Assembly: GCA_046293075.1 (NCBI GenBank)
Contig: JBKBPL010000018.1
Coordinates: 20,665-84,664, forward strand
Reading direction: 5' to 3'
DNA length: 64,000 nucleotides
Origin: Ga0077530 sp046293075
GTDB taxonomy: Bacteria; Pseudomonadota; Alphaproteobacteria; Rhizobiales; Hyphomicrobiaceae
Below the pieces are notes generated by a model that saw only the letters and a program-made list of their open reading frames with translations, did not search any database and was not told where the DNA came from. The position numbers and the translations under genes are program-made. Position 1 is the stretch's first letter; the number at the start of each line of letters is the position of its first letter. Positions 1-17,706 of the stretch are shown here, piece after piece.

Positions 1-2857
<2,857 letters not shown>

Positions 2858-3031
2858 TGAACGACCGCCGCCCGCGCAATATGCAGGCGGCGGTCCCTCC
2901 AGCCAGCGTGCGCCAGCGGGGCTGAGGGACAAGGAACACATCGCGCGCCCATGCCCGGATCTCGGGCGCGCTGAACGACCAGGATCCGACTATCCGGGAC
3001 GCCGCCCCCGTCCCGATCGAGGAGTGATGCG

Positions 3032-7267
<4,236 letters not shown>

Positions 7268-7304
7268 GCGGCTTTCCATCGCGTGCCGGTTCTGGCAAAG
7301 CGAA

Positions 7305-7335
7305 GGGCCGGGGCATGACCATGCCCCGGCCCTTT
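7305..7335 (+). terminator. Rho-independent terminator after rpoC
   Basis: A perfect 12-bp stem (GGGCCGGGGCAT / ATGCCCCGGCCC, 7305-7316 and 7321-7332) closes a 4-nt loop and is followed by TTTAT. It sits 38 bp after the rpoC stop and should end the rpoBC transcript. Confidence 0.9.
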
Positions 7336-7372
7336 ATCATGTCTCGCGCGCGAAGCGGGAAAGCGGGCTTCA

Positions 7373-7771
7373 ATGAAAGAGCACGTCCGCCGGCGATGGC
7401 TGCAGGGGCTTGCGATTGCGGCGGGCTTGGCTCTGACGCTCATCGGCGTTCGATTCGGGCTGGTGCCGCGCGCCGCTGCGCGCTTCTTCGGCATCGATGC
7501 GCCGGCAGCGCCCGCGCATCTGCACTATGTCGTCGCGCTCCGCGATATCTGGCTGGGTCTGCTCATTGTTGCGTTCGCCGTGCTCCGCGACTGGCGGGCC
7601 CTGGCGCTGTGGCTCGCCTTCGGGACGATCGTCTGCTTCGCCGATGCCGTGATTGTCGCGAATGCCACCGGGTGGGTCGGGCCGATGCTCTTTCACACCG
7701 CATCGGGGCTCTATTGCGCGGCGCTCGGCCTAGTGTGCTGGCGGGAGCATCTGAATGCACCTTCCCGCTAG
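7373..7771 (+). CDS. Small DUF4267-type membrane protein
   Basis: A 132-residue predicted integral membrane protein with four hydrophobic segments (about residues 10-30, 45-68, 72-95 and 102-122). The pattern GVRFGLVP..AARFFGI...ALRDIWLGLL...WRALALW matches the DUF4267 family as I remember it; no biochemical function is established. It starts just after the rpoC terminator. Its TAG stop codon is split by the IS630 insertion: the TA is the target duplication and the G is the first base of the element. The empty site, rebuilt from the right flank, also reads TAG, so the protein is unchanged by the insertion. Confidence 0.75.
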   Translation: MKEHVRRRWLQGLAIAAGLALTLIGVRFGLVPRAAARFFGIDAPAAPAHLHYVVALRDIWLGLLIVAFAVLRDWRALALWLAFGTIVCFADAVIVANATGWVGPMLFHTASGLYCAALGLVCWREHLNAPSR

Positions 7772-7783
7772 AGCGCGTTAGCC
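7771..7783 (+). repeat. IS630 left terminal inverted repeat
   Basis: GAGCGCGTTAGCC, directly after the TA target dinucleotide. It pairs with 8803-8815 with a single mismatch. Confidence 0.85.
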
Positions 7784-7861
7784 AAATATTGAATCGTTGG
7801 GGATTCCCAAATCAGCTGGGTTCTGATTCAAACTGTCTGCTGGGTAAGGGGGCCAGCAGAC

Positions 7862-8802
7862 ATGGCGCGACCCTACTCTCTCGATTTGCGTGAGCGCGTG
7901 GTGCGTGCGGTGCTGTCCGGCCAGTCGTGTCGGGCGGTCGCGGAGGTCTTCGGGGTCAGCGTGGCCTCGGTGGTGAAGTGGTCGCAGCGGCATCGCGCGA
8001 CGGGGACCGCTGCGGCGAAGCCGATGGGCAGCCGGCGGCCGTTTATCCTCGAGGCGGAACGCGAGTGGCTGCTTGCCCGTCTCCAGGAGGAGCCGGAAGT
8101 CACGACACGTGCGCTCGCGCGTGAGCTTGTCGCGCGGGATCGTCGTCAGTCATGTGGCGGTGTGGAATATTCTGCGGCGCGAGCGCCAGACGTTCAAAAA
8201 AAACCGTCTTCGCCAGCGAGCAGGATCGCCCTGACGTCGCGCGCCGCCGCGCATGGTGGCAACGGCATCAGGCGAAGATCGATCCTGCGCGTCTCGTCTT
8301 CATTGACGAGACCTGGGCCAAGACGAACATGGCGCCGCTCAGGGGTTGGGCACCGCGCGGCGAGCGCCTCAAGGCCAAGGTGCCGCATGGCCATTGGCGG
8401 ACGCTGACCTTCCTTGCCGCACTGCGCGTTGATCGGATCGAGGCACCTTGCGTCATCGACGGCCCGATCAATGGAGCGACGTTCCGTGCCTACGTCGAGA
8501 AGTTCCTGGTGCCGACGCTGAGACCTGGCGACATCGTCATCATGGACAATCTCGGCTCGCACAAGGGCGAGGCCATCCGAGCGGGGATCCGCGCTGCCGG
8601 CGCCAGGCGCTTCTTCCTGCCGCCCTATTCGCCAGACCTCAATCCGATCGAGCAGGTCTTCGCCAAGCTCAAGCATCTCCTGCGCAGGGCCCAAGCGCGC
8701 ACCGTCGAGGCCACATGGCGGCACATCGGAAGCCTCATCGATCGCTTCTCGCCTGCCGAGTGCGCAAACTACTTCCGCAACGCCGGATATGCTTCAGTGT
8801 GA
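7862..8802 (+). pseudogene. IS630-family transposase, frameshifted
   Basis: An N-terminal helix-turn-helix part (MARPYSLDLRERVV..., with FGVSVASVVKW) opens at 7862. The DDE catalytic part is read in another frame to 8802, with all three acidic residues present: FIDETW, VIMDNLGSHK and NPIEQVF. Full-length reading needs two frame changes. The first is near 8136-8139, where the frame passes to IVVSHVAVWNILRRERQTFKK; it looks like a 2-base loss of a glycine codon. The second is at a run of eight A (8196-8203), where seven would keep KKTVFASEQDRPDV in frame. The A-run could be a slippage site as in some IS630 elements, but the first break is not at a slippery sequence. I therefore call it a pseudogene. 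Confidence 0.85.
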
Positions 8803-8815
8803 GGCTAACGGGCTC
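8803..8815 (-). repeat. IS630 right terminal inverted repeat
   Basis: GGCTAACGGGCTC, starting at the base after the transposase stop codon and followed by the TA target copy at 8816-8817. Confidence 0.85.
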
Positions 8816-8907
8816 TAGGGCGTGCTCGTCTCCCGTGGACGACGCTCGCATGACGCGCGACATATTCCTCCCCGCAAGGGAGAGGGGAATTGCGCTCCCA
8901 ATCTGAG

Positions 8908-8920
8908 CGAACGGGCTCTA
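8908..8920 (-). repeat. Third, solo copy of the IS630-like end
   Basis: On the minus strand this reads TAGAGCCCGTTCGC, against TAGAGCCCGTTAGC at the real right end of the IS. It abuts and includes the TAG stop codon of folP, about 95 bp beyond the element. It may be a remnant of an earlier related insertion or a short mobile repeat; the match is only 12-13 bases, so chance is not excluded. Confidence 0.45.
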
Positions 8921-9991
8921 AGGCGAGCCTCGCCGCATTGCTTCCCACACACTGAGCGCCTGCCGCGTCTCGGCGACATCGTGTACGCGAAGAATCTGCA
9001 CGCCGTGAGCCGCGCCTTGCAGAGCTGCAGCAATCGACCCTGGCACGCGCTGGCGCGCATCCCTTACGCCGCTCAACCCGCCGATGAAGCTCTTGCGCGA
9101 CGCGCCGAGCAGCACTGGTACGTCGAGACCGTGCAGCAGCGTGAGGCCGGCAAGGAGCTCCAGATTGTGCGCGAGCGTCTTTCCGAAGCCGATGCCCGGG
9201 TCGATGACGAGCCTCTGGCGCGCGATGCCCACCGCTTCGCACGCAGCAACGCGCGCCGCGAGCCAGTCGTAGACATCGAGCAGGCAGTCGTCATAGCGGG
9301 GGGCCGACTGCATCGTGCGCGGATCGCCCTGCGCGTGCATCAGGACCACAGGCGCGGTCGACGCAGCCGCAACCTCCAGGCATTCCGGCTCGTAGGTCAG
9401 CGCAGCCACGTCATTGATGATCTGAGCCCCGGCTGCCAGCGCGCGCCGCATCACTTCCGCCTTGCGCGTGTCAATCGAGATGAGGGCCTTTGTGCGCCCG
9501 GCGAGCCTTTCAATGACTGGGACCACGCGGCCGAGTTCCTCCTCGACCGCCACAGGGTGCGCGCCGGGGCGGGTCGACTCGCCACCGATATCGAGGATGT
9601 CGGCGCCCTCCGCCTCCAGCCGCAGCGCATGTTCCACGGCGGCCTGCGCCGATGAAAAGGCGCCGCCGTCCGAGAAGCTGTCGGGCGTGACATTGACGAT
9701 GCCCATGAGCCGCGGCCGGTCGAGCAGGAGCCCGGCGAGGGGCGGCCGCGGCGCTTCGTGGCGCGCGAGAAGGCGCGCGATCGCGGCATCGCTGGCGGCG
9801 CGTGCCCGCACTTCCGGCGCAGTCAGATGTTGCGCCTCGGCGCGCGCAGTGCCGTCGCGGCTGATGAGTTCGGCGGCGGCAGCCGCCAAGTGAGGGCTGC
9901 CTGCTACGTGGATAGCCTGATGCCCCTGCGGTACCGCCGCCGCGGGCATCTCCAGCAGGGCTGAGGGGCGCAGATAGTGTCGCAAGCTCAT
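8918..9991 (-). CDS. folP: Dihydropteroate synthase
   Basis: Condenses 6-hydroxymethyl-dihydropterin diphosphate with p-aminobenzoate in folate synthesis; this is the sulfonamide target. The TIM-barrel core carries the signatures GIVNVTPDSFSDGG, DIGGESTRPGA, SIDTRK, DPGIGFGKT and GASRKSF. About 85 residues precede the core, an N-terminal extension longer than in E. coli. The chosen ATG begins MSLRHYLRP. An ATG at 10030 is possible, and a TTG at 10042 is unlikely because it falls in the T-tract of the ftsH terminator. The gene lies downstream of ftsH, the common ftsH-folP order, but glmM, the usual next gene, is replaced by the IS630 element. Confidence 0.93.
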   Translation of the reverse strand: MSLRHYLRPSALLEMPAAAVPQGHQAIHVAGSPHLAAAAAELISRDGTARAEAQHLTAPEVRARAASDAAIARLLARHEAPRPPLAGLLLDRPRLMGIVNVTPDSFSDGGAFSSAQAAVEHALRLEAEGADILDIGGESTRPGAHPVAVEEELGRVVPVIERLAGRTKALISIDTRKAEVMRRALAAGAQIINDVAALTYEPECLEVAAASTAPVVLMHAQGDPRTMQSAPRYDDCLLDVYDWLAARVAACEAVGIARQRLVIDPGIGFGKTLAHNLELLAGLTLLHGLDVPVLLGASRKSFIGGLSGVRDARQRVPGSIAAALQGAAHGVQILRVHDVAETRQALSVWEAMRRGSP

Positions 9992-10040
9992 GGCGCCGTC
10001 CGTGTCTCGCGCGGCGACGACCGCGCTCATGACCCTTGCC

Positions 10041-10072
10041 AAAAAAATCGGGCCCTGCGAAGGGGCCCGATT
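10041..10072 (-). terminator. Rho-independent terminator after ftsH
   Basis: On the minus strand a 10-bp perfect stem (AATCGGGCCC / GGGCCCGATT) with a 7-nt loop is followed by further T residues. It lies 30 bp after the ftsH stop, so folP probably has its own promoter or depends on read-through. Confidence 0.88.
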
Positions 10073-10101
10073 GCTGCGCGCTCAAGTGAGGTGTGCCGCC
10101 G

Positions 10102-12030
<1,929 letters not shown>

Positions 12031-12538
12031 GTGCACCCCTTCCTGGTGGCACCAAATCGTCCGTGGCGGCATCCCAGCCCCGACGGATCGCATGGCCTCG
12101 GGAAGGCCAGGTCGACAAGTGCTGAGCCTAAGATAGGTTGGCGAACCATATTTGCCAAGAATTGGTGCACGAATCGCACCCTAAGTCGCTGATCTTGCGC
12201 CAGAGCGGTGAACGGTGGCCAAGAGGCAGTTCCGGATCGGCGGCCCGGGGCTCATGCCCTAGGCCGCGGGTGCCCGGCGCGTTGGAAGTATTACCTACAA
12301 TTGCGCCCCTCGGCATCAGGGCATTTGCGTCATGATGACGCCCGCGACGCTTGCGGCGGGCAGCGCGAGGCCGTCTGCCGCGACGGGCAGGGCAGCATCG
12401 CGTCGGCTGGCGAGGCGTACGACGGCGGCCGCATCCTGCTGCCCGGCTCGCTGGCCAAGGGCTTCGGCCGTGGCGACGCCGAGCCCGATCATGCGCCGAA
12501 GTCGACGCGCTGACGGAGCGGCTGTCCGACCGGCGCGG
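12031..12538. other. Intergenic region between ftsH and panC
   Basis: About 508 bp. The part next to ftsH holds its leader and promoter. In the remaining 12160-12538 I see no gene: several short open frames exist on both strands, but none has a recognisable family pattern or a convincing ribosome-binding site. It may contain a decayed gene. Confidence 0.5.
12123..12158 (-). promoter_or_regulatory. Predicted ftsH promoter
   Basis: On the minus strand TTGGCA (12153-12158) and TATCTT (12130-12135) are separated by 17 bp, close to a housekeeping sigma consensus. It would give a leader of about 90 nt. The CTTGGCA start of the -35 could also suit an RpoH-type sigma factor, which often controls ftsH; that is inference. 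Confidence 0.6.
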
Positions 12539-13396
12539 CTATGGTTCGATCGCAATGTTGTCGATAAGGCGCGTCGTGCCGAGCCAGGCGGCCGCGAGGA
12601 CGCGGCCGGCGCCCCTTGTCGGGTCGTAGGGGCCGAGGGTCGCCGCATCGCGTACGGCGACGTAATCGACCTTGGCGAAACCGGCGGCGGTCAGCTTATT
12701 CGCGGCATCGATGCAGAGAGCGCCGGCGGGCTCGCCCGCCCGCACCGCCGCGGCGACCTCGAGGATCACCTGATGGATGAGCGGTGCCGTCCGACGCTCG
12801 TCGGGAGAGAGATAGCGGTTGCGGCTCGACATGGCGAGGCCGTCCGCTTCACGCACCGTTGGCGCACCGACGATTGCGAGGGGCATGTTGAGATCGCGCA
12901 CGATCTGGCGGATCACGGCGAGTTGCTGAAAGTCCTTCTCGCCGAAGACGGCAATGTCCGGCGTCACCTGCTGGAAAAGCTTCGTGCAAACTGTCGCCAC
13001 GCCGCCGAAGAAGTGTGGGCGGAAGTCCGTCTCGAGGCCATCCGCAGCACCGGCCGGCGCGACCCGCGTTGCGAAGCCTTCCGGATACATTTCCTGTGCG
13101 GTTGGCGCCCACACCAGATGGCATTCGGCGGCGGCGAGCTTTGCCAGGTCGTCATCAAAGGTGCGCGGGTAGGTTGAGAAATCTTCGTGCGGTGCGAACT
13201 GGGTCGGGTTGACGAAGATCGACGTCACGACGCGGTCGCACGTCTCCCTGGCAATCCGAACGAGCGAGATGTGGCCCTCGTGCAGCGCCCCCATGGTCGG
13301 CACGAGACCGATCCGGCGCCCCTCGCTCCGCCATGTGCGTACGCGCAGCCTGAGATCGGCGACGGTGGCGCTGACAGGAATGGGCGTCGTGGGCAT
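12539..13396 (-). CDS. panC: Pantothenate synthetase
   Basis: Joins pantoate and beta-alanine with ATP, the last step of vitamin B5 synthesis. It has 285 aa, the normal length. Family signatures are PTMGALHEGH (nucleotide-binding HxGH-type motif), IFVNPTQF, VFGEKDFQQL and SSRNRYLSPDER. panB, often adjacent, is not here. The nearest co-directional gene upstream is an MFS transporter about 110 bp away, with no obvious functional link. Confidence 0.96.
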   Translation of the reverse strand: MPTTPIPVSATVADLRLRVRTWRSEGRRIGLVPTMGALHEGHISLVRIARETCDRVVTSIFVNPTQFAPHEDFSTYPRTFDDDLAKLAAAECHLVWAPTAQEMYPEGFATRVAPAGAADGLETDFRPHFFGGVATVCTKLFQQVTPDIAVFGEKDFQQLAVIRQIVRDLNMPLAIVGAPTVREADGLAMSSRNRYLSPDERRTAPLIHQVILEVAAAVRAGEPAGALCIDAANKLTAAGFAKVDYVAVRDAATLGPYDPTRGAGRVLAAAWLGTTRLIDNIAIEP

Positions 13397-13506
13397 TTGC
13401 GGCTCTTGGATGGGCGGCCGTTAGGCGCTGGGTGGCTTTCGCGACTCGATCGTCGCTCGGCGGTGAGAAGTCAAGCGCCCGCGCGGGCGCGGCGCGCTTG
13501 CGGTGC

Positions 13507-14718
13507 TCAGGACGTCCGCGGCAGCAGGAACGTGAGCAAGCCGAGGGCCGGGACCCACGCGACGAGCTTGAAGACGGCGATGATGCCGATCTGGTCCGCG
13601 ATGAGCCCGAGCACGGCGGCGCAAAGCCCCCCGAGCCCGAACGCAAGGCCGTAGAACAGTCCGCCGACGAGCCCGACGCGGTGCGGCACGAGGTCGATCG
13701 CGTAGATCAGAATGGCCGAGAACGCGCTCGCCATGATCAGGCTGATGACGACGCTGAGCACGCCCGTCCAGAAGAGATTTGCGTAGGGCAGGACGAGCGC
13801 GAAGGGCAGCGCGCCGAGGATCGACAGCCAGATCACGCGGTGGCGCCCGATCCGATCGCCGACCATGCCGCCGATGATCACGCCGATCGCACCGACCACG
13901 AGGTAGAGGAACAGCATCACTTGCGAAAGCTGCACGGGAACACCGAAGCGCTCGATCAGATAGAACGTGTAGTAGGACGTGAATGCGGCCGAGTAGGCGT
14001 TCTTCGACAGCAGGATCAGAACGAGGATCGCCATGGCGAGCAGCACGTGTCTGGTTCGCAGCAGCGCACCGGCGTGGCTCCCGGAGTGGCTGGCTGATTT
14101 GGCCGTTGCTGTTGCGGCCGCCGCCTGCGAACGGCGCATCTCGGCATAGCGCGTGCCCGTCCAGGCCATGAGCACCATGGCGATCAGTGCGACGACCGAC
14201 ATCCAGGCGAGGCTTTGCTGGCCGCGCGGTACGACAATCATTGCCGCAAGCAGCGGGCCGGCGGCATAGCCGACGTGACCGCCGATCTGGAAAATGCCCT
14301 GCGCAAGGCCCTGCTGCCCGGCCGCGGCGTGGCGCGCCATACGGGTCGCCTCGGGATGGAAGACGGCCGAGCCGAGGCCGATGATCGCCGCCGAGAGCAG
14401 CACAAGCGTGTAGTTGGGGGCGAACGACAGGCCGAAGAGCCCCACGAGCGTCGCCCCCATGCCGGCGACCATCGCGTAGGGCCATGGCCGGTGATCCGTG
14501 ACATGACCGAGGAGCGGCTGGAGCAGCGACGAGGTGACCTGGAAAGCGAGCGTGATCAGGCCGATATGGGTGAAGTCCAGCTGGTACGCCTCTTTGATCA
14601 GAGGGTACATCGCCGGGATCATCGACTGGATGAGGTCGTTGAGCAGGTGCGCCCCGCTCAAGGCGACCAGGATGGGCAGCAGCGGCCGAGACGCGGCAGT
14701 GGAGAGGGTGGCGGTCAT
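13507..14718 (-). CDS. MFS transporter, fosmidomycin-resistance (Fsr) type
   Basis: A 403-residue, 12-helix major facilitator. The N-terminal half fits the Fsr subgroup: HLLNDLIQSMIPAMYPLIKE, GHVTDHRPWPYAM, GSAVFHPEATRMARHAA, and GIFQIGGHVGYAAGPLL. Members export fosmidomycin or have unknown substrates, so the natural substrate is not fixed. The start chosen is the ATG giving MTATLSTAASRPLLPILVALSG, where the first helix begins; the longer open frame upstream lacks a membrane-protein character. It lies upstream of and co-directional with panC. Confidence 0.8.
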   Translation of the reverse strand: MTATLSTAASRPLLPILVALSGAHLLNDLIQSMIPAMYPLIKEAYQLDFTHIGLITLAFQVTSSLLQPLLGHVTDHRPWPYAMVAGMGATLVGLFGLSFAPNYTLVLLSAAIIGLGSAVFHPEATRMARHAAAGQQGLAQGIFQIGGHVGYAAGPLLAAMIVVPRGQQSLAWMSVVALIAMVLMAWTGTRYAEMRRSQAAAATATAKSASHSGSHAGALLRTRHVLLAMAILVLILLSKNAYSAAFTSYYTFYLIERFGVPVQLSQVMLFLYLVVGAIGVIIGGMVGDRIGRHRVIWLSILGALPFALVLPYANLFWTGVLSVVISLIMASAFSAILIYAIDLVPHRVGLVGGLFYGLAFGLGGLCAAVLGLIADQIGIIAVFKLVAWVPALGLLTFLLPRTS

Positions 14719-14922
14719 GGCTCGGGAGCAATGACGCCAGCAGGTCCATGCGTCAACTGACAAACAAGAAGCGCATAGCGGGGTTGGGGAAGGCGCAAGC
14801 AACCAACCTGAGCGAGCCGTGGTCCCCCAGTCCAAGGGCGGGCGTCTTATGGTCGAGCGGGCCGAGCCGTATCGACGTCGTCGGCGTTCCTCGCTAGCCT
14901 ATATTTCTTTTACCGCTTTGGA

Positions 14923-16494
14923 ATGGTCAGGCCCATGAAGACGCCAATCGCTTTCAACAGCCTGGTCCTCGGCCGATTGCTTGAGAGGCAAGCACGCTAT
15001 CGGGCGCGCGAGGTGGCCGTCGTTTTCGACGAGAACCGGCTGAGCTACGCCGAGTTCAACGTCTACGTAAACCGATGGGGAAACGCATTGCTGGGGCTTG
15101 GCGTCGCGCGTGGCGACCGGGTCGCCACGCTGCTGCCGAACACGCGGGAGTTGCTGGCGACGTACTGGTCGTGCGCGAAGCTTGGCGCCGCCGCCGTGCC
15201 GCTGTCTCCGCTTCTGCTTGCGGATGGTCTCGTCTCCCTCCTCAACGATGCACGGCCCCGCGTTATCATCACATCCGTCAGCCTGCAGCCCGTGCTTCAG
15301 GCTGCCCTGACGCGGTTGACGTACACGCCGGCGCCGGCGTGCATCCTGATTGATGGCGAGGGATCCGGTTTCGTAAGCCATGAGGCTCTGCTTAAAGCCG
15401 CGAGCACCAGCGAGCCGGATGTCACCGTTGAGGCCGATGATCTGGCAACGATCATGTACACGAGCGGGACAACGGGGTTGCCCAAAGGGATCATGCACAC
15501 CCATTTCATCCGCTCGATGTATGCGGGGCTTCTCGCGAGCACACTCGAGATCAATGCGCAATGCAAGGTGCTCCACACCGGCGCCATCATCTTCAACGGC
15601 GCCCTGGTCACCATGCTTCCCGCCTTCTATAGCGGCGCTACGTACATCCTGCACCGCCAGTTCAATGTCGATGACATGCTCAAGACGATTCCGGCGGAAG
15701 CGGTGACGCATATCATGCTCGTGCCGTCGCAGATCGTCGCGCTCCTCAGCGCACCAAACTTTGATCCTGGCAAACTGCAGTCCCTGCGTGTGATCCTTTC
15801 GCTGGGCGCGCCGTTGCAGAAGGCGCACAAGGACACGCTTAACGCGCTTCTGCCCGGTCGCTTCTGCGAACTTTATGGCCTCACGGAAGGCTTCCTCACC
15901 ATGCTGGACCGGGCCGACGCGGTCCGTAAGGCTGGCTCCGTCGGGGTGCCACTGCCATTCTATGAAATGCGCATCGTCGACGAAGCCGGACGTGAATGCC
16001 CAACGGGCACGGTCGGTGAGATCATCGGCCGGGGCCCGATCACGATGGCCGGCTACGTCAATCGTCCCGATCTCACGAGCGAGACCCTGCGCGATGGCTG
16101 GGTTTATTCTGGCGATATGGGCTACGTGGATGAGGACGGCTACTTGTATCTGGTCGATCGCAAGAAGGACATGATCGATTCCGGTGGCGTCAAGGTCTAC
16201 CCGAAGGACATTGAGGAGGTCGCCGCCGCGCACCCAGCGATCCGCGAGGTCGCTGTCTTCGGTGTACCGCACGACAAGTGGGGTGAGACGCCGATCGCGG
16301 CGGTTGTTCTCCGACCCGGTGCCTCGGCCTCGGCGTCCGAGCTCCGTGGCTGGATCAATGAGCGCGTTCCGGCACGCTACCAGCGGGTGGACCGCGTCGT
16401 CATCATGGATGACTTCCCACGAAATGCCGCCGGCAAGACGCTCAAGCGAGAGATGCGGCGCCCCTATTGGGAAGGCCGCGAGCAAAAGATCTGA
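14923..16494 (+). CDS. Acyl-CoA synthetase / AMP-dependent ligase
   Basis: A class I adenylate-forming enzyme of 523 aa, activating a carboxylic acid to an acyl-AMP and then a CoA thioester. The ATP loop YTSGTTGLPKG lies near residue 178, the ELYGLTEG motif near 320, the hinge region YSGDMGYVDEDGYLYLVDRKKDMI near 395, and the catalytic lysine in NAAGKTLKRE near 505. The substrate (fatty or aromatic acid) cannot be read from sequence. A second in-frame ATG occurs four codons downstream of the chosen start. It stands alone, convergent with the methyltransferase gene that follows. Confidence 0.88.
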   Translation: MVRPMKTPIAFNSLVLGRLLERQARYRAREVAVVFDENRLSYAEFNVYVNRWGNALLGLGVARGDRVATLLPNTRELLATYWSCAKLGAAAVPLSPLLLADGLVSLLNDARPRVIITSVSLQPVLQAALTRLTYTPAPACILIDGEGSGFVSHEALLKAASTSEPDVTVEADDLATIMYTSGTTGLPKGIMHTHFIRSMYAGLLASTLEINAQCKVLHTGAIIFNGALVTMLPAFYSGATYILHRQFNVDDMLKTIPAEAVTHIMLVPSQIVALLSAPNFDPGKLQSLRVILSLGAPLQKAHKDTLNALLPGRFCELYGLTEGFLTMLDRADAVRKAGSVGVPLPFYEMRIVDEAGRECPTGTVGEIIGRGPITMAGYVNRPDLTSETLRDGWVYSGDMGYVDEDGYLYLVDRKKDMIDSGGVKVYPKDIEEVAAAHPAIREVAVFGVPHDKWGETPIAAVVLRPGASASASELRGWINERVPARYQRVDRVVIMDDFPRNAAGKTLKREMRRPYWEGREQKI

Positions 16495-16588
16495 TCGGTC
16501 GTGGTCGAAGCTGGGGCTGCTCGGATGACACGCCGGACCTCGTCGCGACTTTGCCGATCCTGGTTCAGCCGGTTGGTGCCCCGACGTT

Positions 16589-17704
16589 CTAGACGAGGCG
16601 ATCCGTCCTGAACAGCGTCACGCGCAGTCCGCCGTGCGGAACTGGGGGACCAGGGGGCTCGAAGGGCAGACCGGTCGCCTTGGCGAGCCAGGCTTCATTC
16701 GTGATGATCCCCACGCGCCAGCCGGCGAAGCGCGTCCGCAGCGTCTCGCCGAGCGCGCGGTAAAGGGCCTCGAGGCGCTTCTTGTCGCCGATGCGGTCGC
16801 CATAGGGCGGGTTGGTGATCACGAGTCCGGGCGGCCCCGGTGGCGGCATCAGATCGCTCACCGCGTGCTGCTGAAACACCGTGAACTCGGCGACGCCGGC
16901 GCGTGCGGCATTGGCGCGGCTCATCTCGATGGCGCCGGCATCACGGTCGCTGCCGTAGAAGCGGTTTGCGGGTTTCACGAGCGGCGGCGCGCGGCGCATG
17001 TCATCCCACGCGGCAGGGTCGAACGTCGCGAGGTGCTCGAAGGCGAAGTGCCGCTCGCGGCCGGGCTTCAAGCCAGCCGCGATCTCGGCCGCCTCGATCA
17101 CGAACGTGCCTGATCCGCACATGGGATCGACGACGGGCTCCGTGCCGTCATAGCCACATTGGCGCAGGAAGAGTGCCGCCATGGTCTCGCGCATGGGAGC
17201 CTTGGCGACGGCGACCTTGAAGCCGCGCTTATGGAGCAGCTCACCCGACGTATCGACGCTGATCGTACAGACATCATTCTCGATGCGCGCCATGATCGCG
17301 ACGGGGGCGTCCTCAGCGACAGTAGCGCCGAGTTCCTCGCGGATGGCCTTCTCGATGCGCTGTGCGGCGGCGCCGGAGTGATAGATGCGCGAGCTCTTGC
17401 AGGAGGCTTCCACGCGGAAGGGCACGTCCTTCCGGAGCACGTCCGCCCAGGCGATGCGACGTGCGCGCTTGTCGAGCTGAGCGAGATGAAAGGCGCGGAA
17501 TGCAGCCATGCGCGCCAGCACCTTGTTCGCGCCGCGCATTTCGAGATTAGCGCGCCACACGTCACGCCAGCCGCCTTGCACGGTCACGCCACCCTGGGTC
17601 GCCTTGGCGAGCTTGAACCCACGCTCCCTGGCCTCGGCGCACAGGGCGGCTTCCAGACCCGGCACGGTTGCGAGGAAGATCTCGAAGTCTTTTGCCGCGA
17701 CCAT
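16589..17704 (-). CDS. THUMP-domain class I RNA methyltransferase (RlmL/UPF0020 type)
   Basis: About 371 aa. An N-terminal THUMP-like RNA-binding part is followed by a Rossmann methyltransferase with DPMCGSGTFVIEAAEI (SAM site) and the N6-adenine/N2-guanine motif NPPYGDR near residue 275. The family methylates guanines in 23S rRNA or tRNA; the E. coli relative is the RlmL half. I chose the ATG giving MVAAKDFEIF, which starts 2 bp after the stop of the upstream methyltransferase and suggests a tight operon. The position modified is not predictable. Confidence 0.85.
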   Translation of the reverse strand: MVAAKDFEIFLATVPGLEAALCAEARERGFKLAKATQGGVTVQGGWRDVWRANLEMRGANKVLARMAAFRAFHLAQLDKRARRIAWADVLRKDVPFRVEASCKSSRIYHSGAAAQRIEKAIREELGATVAEDAPVAIMARIENDVCTISVDTSGELLHKRGFKVAVAKAPMRETMAALFLRQCGYDGTEPVVDPMCGSGTFVIEAAEIAAGLKPGRERHFAFEHLATFDPAAWDDMRRAPPLVKPANRFYGSDRDAGAIEMSRANAARAGVAEFTVFQQHAVSDLMPPPGPPGLVITNPPYGDRIGDKKRLEALYRALGETLRTRFAGWRVGIITNEAWLAKATGLPFEPPGPPVPHGGLRVTLFRTDRLV

Positions 17705-17706
17705 GC

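Larger units (their letters stand above)
7771..8815 (+). mobile_element. IS630-family insertion sequence, complete ends, broken transposase
   Basis: A 1045-bp element flanked by TA on both sides (7769-7770 and 8816-8817), the target duplication typical of the IS630/Tc1 group. Terminal inverted repeats are GAGCGCGTTAGCC (7771-7783) and GGCTAACGGGCTC (8803-8815), matching at 12 of 13 positions. The left end also holds a nested palindrome (TTGAATC...GATTCAA around TGGGGATTCCCA, about 7789-7830). The transposase occupies most of the interior on the plus strand and carries two frame disruptions, so the copy is probably not autonomous. Confidence 0.9.

Noticed and set aside
9992..10042. Upstream TTG and ATG starts for folP
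   Set aside because: The TTG lies in the terminator T-tract and adds sequence not expected in the family; the ATG at 10030 remains possible but is less likely than the ATG at 9991.
12208..12513. 101-codon plus-strand frame upstream of panC
   Set aside because: No family, no ribosome-binding site and a shadow-like start; at most a decayed gene.
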